This document shows, piece after piece, positions 61,110 through 64,000 of a stretch of DNA of 64,000 nucleotides. How positions within the stretch are numbered: the first letter of the stretch is position 1; every line of letters starts with the position of its first letter. Below the pieces are notes generated by a model. The model saw only the letters and a program-made list of their open reading frames with translations, was not told the DNA's origin and ran no database searches. A program made the position numbers and the translations under genes. This DNA comes from Streptomyces violaceorubidus (GTDB lineage Bacteria; Actinomycetota; Actinomycetes; Streptomycetales; Streptomycetaceae), in the NCBI RefSeq assembly GCF_000717995.1, contig NZ_JODM01000026.1, positions 51,181-115,180 on the forward strand, given 5' to 3'.

Positions 61110-61505
61110 TCACGAACCTGCCTCGGCAGCCATCCGTTCCATCCACTCACGCACCTTCACTGCTCGATCGATGCGGCTGACGATGTCCTTCTTGGACGCC
61201 GTGTCCAAGGTCTCCGGGATCTTGTCGAAGGTGTCGGGAAGGACGTCGAGGAGACCCCAGATCTGTTCGCCGGTGCTGACGGTCAGCAGTTGCTGGCACC
61301 TCCACTGCAGCGGCGTCTCGGGCCGGTGCGTGAGCCGCTGCACGAGTGTCGGGAACAGGTAGTGCGTCGCATCTGCGGCGAGGTGCTCTCGAAGCCAGTC
61401 GACTGGGATCCGCTGGCTGAAGCCGTGAATGGCGGCCTCCTGGGCCAGGTTCAGGAGCTGAGCGGTGTCGACGGCTCGGACGGTGCGGGGAAGGGTCGGG
61501 GTCAT
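61110..61505 (-). CDS. hypothetical protein
   Basis: A 131-residue soluble protein, MTPTLPRTVRAVDTAQLLNLAQEAA onward. It is mostly helical by composition, with WLREHLAADATHYLFPTLVQRL and a basic tail (VSRIDRAVKVREWMERM). I recognise no family. It lies in the lower-GC region that begins near 60.9 kb. Confidence 0.7.
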   Translation of the reverse strand: MTPTLPRTVRAVDTAQLLNLAQEAAIHGFSQRIPVDWLREHLAADATHYLFPTLVQRLTHRPETPLQWRCQQLLTVSTGEQIWGLLDVLPDTFDKIPETLDTASKKDIVSRIDRAVKVREWMERMAAEAGS

Positions 61506-61544
61506 GCCGAGATGATCCCAAGAAGCCTCCGCGGCGCCGAGAGG

Positions 61545-61859
61545 TCAGATTGGCCGGGACTCGATCTGCCGACGGGCAGAAGTCCAGACTTCCTCGAACT
61601 CCTCGGAGGTGAGTTGTTCGGGGTCGTGGCCTTCCCACTCCGAAACGGGCAGCTCGGCTGTGATCCCGAACCTGCTGTCGTACTCATCGAGGCGGCCTGC
61701 GTCGCGGGCCCGCTGCCACTCGGCGAGGGAGGCAGCTGCGATCGGGATCAGCTCAGGCCCTTCGAGTTCGACCTGCCGAGTCGCCCAGCCTTCGGCGTCG
61801 ACCTCAAAGTAGAACCAGACATCTTCCTCGTCCCAGTAGCAGCGCATCCATGTCTTCAC
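61545..61859 (-). CDS. small acidic hypothetical protein
   Basis: A 104-residue acidic protein from GTG 61859: KTWMRCYWDEEDVWFYFEVDAEGWATRQVELEG, then SLAEWQRARDAGRLDEYDSRFG and EWEGHDPEQLTSEEFEEVW. The start of about 35 residues, with beta strands alternating with charged turns, resembles small uncharacterised proteins found in Streptomyces accessory loci. No motif assigns a function. The frame upstream of the GTG is not protein-like. Confidence 0.65.
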   Translation of the reverse strand: MKTWMRCYWDEEDVWFYFEVDAEGWATRQVELEGPELIPIAAASLAEWQRARDAGRLDEYDSRFGITAELPVSEWEGHDPEQLTSEEFEEVWTSARRQIESRPI

Positions 61860-61948
61860 GAGCCCATGATGGCGGCGGTCTGCGTGCCAGCCGCTGCGGT
61901 GTCCAAATTCCTGTGGATGGTCATCCGGGCTACTGAGATGCTCCTGCT

Positions 61949-62326
61949 GTGACCACCACGACGAGCGAACTGCAGACCGACGCCGGATGGGACGGCCCCT
62001 ATTACCGTGCCCGCGCCGAAGGATTCGAGGCACTGTTCCTCCCGAGCCCTGACGAGGTGCTCGATGAGGTCTGCAATGTGGATGTCGAGGTTCACCTCCC
62101 CGACGGCTCTCGCTGGAGTGCAACGATCTTCACCGTTGCCGAGGTGGACCGGCTGATGAGGATGTGGGAGGGGACCGGAGAAGCAGCAGGGGGCCGGTGC
62201 TTCTGGTGCTCGGACGGGTTGATCGTTCGAGACCCTGGCATCCAAGACATGGTGAGCGTGATCGCCAAGCTGCTTGCGGCGGGCGAGTTCGACGGAGCTT
62301 TTCATCGCCTTTCCGACCCGGAGTGA
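61949..62326 (+). CDS. hypothetical protein
   Basis: A 125-residue protein starting at GTG 61949: MTTTTSELQTDAGWDGPYYRARAEG. It has a strand-rich centre (VCNVDVEVHLPDGSRWSATIFTVAEV) and a late GGRCFWCSDGLIV with a CxxC pair. It is divergent from the gene at 61545-61859. Its last 25 bp overlap the end of the TniQ/HTH gene on the other strand. No family is recognised. Confidence 0.7.
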   Translation: MTTTTSELQTDAGWDGPYYRARAEGFEALFLPSPDEVLDEVCNVDVEVHLPDGSRWSATIFTVAEVDRLMRMWEGTGEAAGGRCFWCSDGLIVRDPGIQDMVSVIAKLLAAGEFDGAFHRLSDPE

Positions 62327-63908
62327 ACTTCGGATTTCATGACGCTGTCTTGGGACGTGCGAATAGCTCTGAGCACCCTCCTCCCCAGGGGGGTCAGCGT
62401 CATGGGCCGACCGCGTTCTGCTCTGACCAGCAGCGGTCCGCCGAGCTCTCGTTCGATCCGGTTGATCTGCGCGACGAGGGTGAACGTGTTGAGACCGAGG
62501 CCGCTCGCCGCCTCGCTGAGGCTGGGAAAGGCGGATGCGGCCGCGAATCGGCTCAGGCGTTCGCTGGCACCCTGACCGCTTAGTGCCGGCCGGAGGACGC
62601 GCGGCGCTCGATGGGCCTGGTCTGCAGCGCGAAGTGCCTGGCTGTGGCTGGCTCCGCCTCGTGATCGCAGCGGAACGTTGTGGGTCTTGGCCCAGCGCGC
62701 CATGTTCGCGGTGCTCATGCCGGTTTCGCGGGCGAGGTCCGGCAGAGTGCGACGACGGTGGACGTACTGCTCGATGAGCCAGTCCCGTTCGATAGTGCCG
62801 CGGCGCCTGTAGTCCTGTGGCCCCTCACGGAGCGGGATGCCATATTCCTTGGCGAGGTCAGTCAGCACGCTGCGAGAGAACCCGGTGAGGTCCGCGATCT
62901 GCTGGAGGGACCGGTGCTCGTCGAGGTAGAGCTGGCTGAAGCGCTCTGCCGGGATGGCTTGCCGGGCCTGCTGTCGGATGCGGCCGGTGGCTCTGGCGGC
63001 GTTCTTCGTCAACGGGGGTGCGGGGGCTGGGCGTTCGTCCAAAACGTGCCGGATGGCCTCGACGGTCGTGCCCAGGACCTGGGCTGCGTGCTGAACGGGG
63101 TGCTCGCGTGCTCGGACGAGCTGGTGCAGGCGGGGTAGGTCGATGTGCGCCGGGTCCGGTCCGGGAAGGGAGAGTCCGGACAGCAAGGCGGTGGGAGGCT
63201 GCCAGGTCACGGGCTCGTCGTGGATGTGCTGCGAGGCAAGGAAGTTGAGGGCTTCCTGCTGGAGGGCGTGCGCGAGTTCGGGCGTCTGGAGTGCGGTGAA
63301 CCGCAGGGACGTTGCCCGGAACTCTGCGCTGTCGAGCCCGCCCTGGCCGTCGGGGAGGGACTCGGCAGGCAGGCCGCTGAGGCGGCGGAAGAGCTGGCTG
63401 CGGGCGATGCGTTCGCGGCGTCCGGTTCCCGGCGGGGTTCCGGTGCGGCGGCAGATCGCCAGCCAGCGGTCGTGGGGAAGCAGGCCGGTGTAGTCCAGAA
63501 GTCGGCGCCGGCCGTAGTCGATGGGGGTGCCGTGGGTGTCGAGGTGATCGGCGAGCCGGTCCAGGGCAGTGACGATGTCCGGCCATTGCGGAAGGTCGTC
63601 GAGTTCCTGGAGGAGGCGTGAGATCTCGATGCCGTCGATGACGTCGCCGGCCAGCCCGGCCGCCTCGTCCAAGGAGGTACGGCTGTCCGGGATCAGCAGC
63701 AGGGCGGCGAGGGCGGGAGCCAGGGCCCGTGCATAGATTCCTTCGGGCGGTGTGAGCCGGACTGCCCAGGACGTCCAGAACATCGCGGGAATCTTCCTGG
63801 CTCGTTGCTCGATGTCCCGAGCGGTCCTTGTCGGCCGGCGGGGAGTCTCGGTTGTGATGCGGTAGCGGAGGTGCTCGCTGGGGCGGAGGGAAGGAGCGAG
63901 GGCGGCTA
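62302..63908 (-). pseudogene. TniQ/HTH-type regulator, 5' end apparently lost to an IS
   Basis: The remaining protein is at least 493 residues (ATG at 63783). It has a TniQ-like N-terminal part (MFWTSWAVRLTPPEG, RRLLDYTGLLPHDRWLAICRRTG), three or more HTH segments (RSLQQIADLTGFSRSVLTDLAKEYGIPL; TLPDLARETGMSTANMARWAKTHNVPL) and a LysR-like winged helix near the C-terminus (ERLSRFAAASAFPSLSEAASG...LVAQINRIERELGGPLLVRAERGRPMTLTPLG). The frame stays open upstream of 63783 through SLRPSEHLRYRITTETP to 63908, with no ATG, GTG or TTG there, and meets the tip of an insertion sequence. So the true N-terminus is missing. Confidence 0.75.
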
Positions 63909-64000
63909 GGGCCTGTTGCGAAAGTGCTGGTCACAGCCATTCATTGATGGCTGCGACCAGCACGGTCGCTTCGTAGCGGACGGCGAGTTTGTCGTACCTC
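63909..64000. mobile_element. insertion sequence end, cut by window
   Basis: GGGCCTGTTGCGAAAGTGCT (63909-63928) looks like the terminal inverted repeat. It is preceded by CTA (63906-63908), a possible part of the target. The element extends beyond the window and carries the transposase C-terminus. Confidence 0.75.
63931..63999 (-). CDS. transposase C-terminus (IS5-like), partial
   Basis: On the minus strand the last 22 codons read DKLAVRYEATVLVAAINEWL and stop (TGA = 63933-63931). This tail is characteristic, by recall, of a common Streptomyces IS5-family transposase. The rest is beyond the window. Confidence 0.75.
   Translation of the reverse strand, partial: RYDKLAVRYEATVLVAAINEWL

Overview
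The window is high-GC actinomycete DNA from the central, conserved part of a Streptomyces chromosome, close to the S. coelicolor/S. lividans lineage. Evidence: strong GC3 bias, many GTG and some TTG starts, Streptomyces-only genes (ssgA with ssgR), and the core gene set pheA-serS, cydABCD, hisC, thiC and ptpA. Four perfect 14-bp palindromes GTTTCACGTGAAAC (Streptomyces parS), three one-mismatch copies and three groups of DnaA-box-like 9-mers place it in the origin-proximal part of the chromosome, although oriC itself is not here.

Layout. 1-9.2 kb: a cut gene with a Pro/Ala-rich start, a glycerophosphodiester phosphodiesterase, two small HATPase (RsbW-like) regulators, a SEC-C/DUF5926 protein, a secreted protein, a prim-pol domain protein, a GAF-PP2C phosphatase and an Xaa-Pro aminopeptidase. 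9.4-16 kb: an extracytoplasmic copper-handling run (membrane protein, YcnI, Sco, PCuAC chaperone, CopC-CopD fusion, Tat-exported DyP peroxidase). 16-19.6 kb: pheA, serS and a Cof-type HAD phosphatase. 19.9-23.4 kb: a four-gene, two-module ABC exporter operon on the minus strand. 23.8-31.5 kb: a hydrolase-SDR fusion, a KptA/Tpt1 RNA 2'-phosphotransferase with a small partner, an F420-type oxidoreductase, a second HAD phosphatase, an M23 peptidase and an orphan DevS-like GAF histidine kinase. 31.6-37.8 kb: cydA-cydB-cydCD with a nested Rex operator. 38-49.5 kb: hisC, a LacI regulator, a metallophosphatase, membrane proteins, a TerD-vWA protein, an unrecognised gene, thiC with a TPP riboswitch, and a YibE/F protein. 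49.6-54 kb: the sporulation pair ssgA/ssgR, small proteins and the ptpA operon. 54-60.9 kb: LysR, Nudix, GNAT, GlcG-like, a divergent MFS/MarR pair and a serine hydrolase. 61-64 kb is accessory: small orphan genes, then a TniQ/HTH gene that looks cut at its 5' end by an insertion sequence whose transposase C-terminus lies at the window edge.

How it works together. The copper run probably loads copper into secreted enzymes: Sco and the PCuAC protein are chaperones, CopCD a transporter, and DtpA-type peroxidases are known to assist maturation of a copper radical oxidase in S. lividans. The cyd operon provides cytochrome bd oxidase under NADH/NAD+ control by Rex, and the neighbouring kinase carries a haem-GAF-like motif. 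ssgR-ssgA links the region to sporulation-specific division.

Most notable: six 24-bp tandem repeats at the start of the PCuAC gene, each with its own Shine-Dalgarno and in-frame GTG; parS copies placed inside other functional elements (the cydCD start codon, the TPP riboswitch, a bidirectional terminator); a DnaA-box cluster between pheA and serS; and the IS-interrupted TniQ/HTH gene at the right edge.
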